Of a DNA stretch of 6,500 nt, positions 6,456-6,500 are shown one piece after another. The first letter of the stretch is position 1, and every line of letters starts with the position of its first letter. The notes beneath the pieces were generated by a model that was given only the letters and a program-made list of their open reading frames with translations, made no database searches and was not told the DNA's origin. A program made the position numbers and the translations under genes. This DNA comes from an uncultured Clostridium sp. (GTDB lineage: Bacteria > Bacillota > Clostridia > Lachnospirales > Lachnospiraceae), in contig UQXF01000125.1 in NCBI GenBank assembly GCA_900544905.1, positions 1-6,500 on the forward strand, written 5' to 3'.

Positions 6456-6500
6456 ATTTACAAAACAAGGGCGGGAATCAATTATAATATTGTCTAATAT
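6456..6500. other. 3' flank with no supported gene
   Basis: These 45 AT-rich bases follow the sulfotransferase stop and run to the window edge. I see no hairpin followed by a T-run, so no terminator can be called, and the operon may continue. A TATAAT hexamer at 6483-6488 has no convincing -35 partner. Confidence 0.5.

Noticed and set aside
6457..6488. Possible promoter: TTTACA at 6457-6462 and TATAAT at 6483-6488
   Set aside because: The spacer is 20 bases, well outside the usual 16-18, and the region is simply AT-rich; no downstream gene is visible to support it.
6479..6492. Short inverted repeat CAAT-N6-ATTG after the last gene
   Set aside because: A 4-base AT-rich stem is expected by chance and has no T-run, so it is not a credible terminator or operator.

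Overview
The window looks like the left end of a draft contig from a low-to-mid GC Gram-positive bacterium, most likely a clostridial (Lachnospiraceae-like) member of the Firmicutes. The evidence is strong purine-rich Shine-Dalgarno sequences close to AGGAGG, tightly packed same-strand genes, a lipoprotein-type substrate-binding protein typical of Gram-positives, and overall protein style. The genus cannot be settled from the sequence.

Positions 1-48 are not biological. They match an Illumina Nextera library end (the end of the P5 oligo, an 8-base index, the Read 1 adapter and the Tn5 mosaic end). Genomic sequence begins at about 49, two bases before the first ATG, so the promoter and any gene upstream are missing.

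The rest is one compact run of six plus-strand genes with gaps of 1, 29, 12, 1 and 29 bases, almost certainly one operon. In order: cysD (sulfate adenylyltransferase small subunit, 51-944); cysNC (GTPase large subunit fused to APS kinase, 946-2772); a three-gene SsuABC/TauABC-type ABC importer consisting of a lipoprotein binding protein (2802-3776), an ATPase (3789-4532) and a permease (4534-5292); and a PAPS-dependent sulfotransferase-like protein with a coiled-coil and basic C-terminal tail (5322-6455). The last 45 bases hold no gene that I can support.

Read together, the importer would bring in an oxidised sulfur anion (sulfate is the best guess), CysD and the CysN part would activate it to APS, the CysC part would phosphorylate APS to PAPS, and the last gene would transfer the sulfuryl group to an unknown acceptor. 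No PAPS reductase or sulfite reductase lies in the window. The operon therefore looks built for making sulfated products (sulfation) rather than, or in addition to, cysteine synthesis. This assembly, an importer plus a PAPS factory plus a sulfotransferase in a probable Firmicute, is the most interesting feature of the window. The acceptor is unknown; the tail of the sulfotransferase hints at a membrane-proximal or surface-glycan role, but that is inference.
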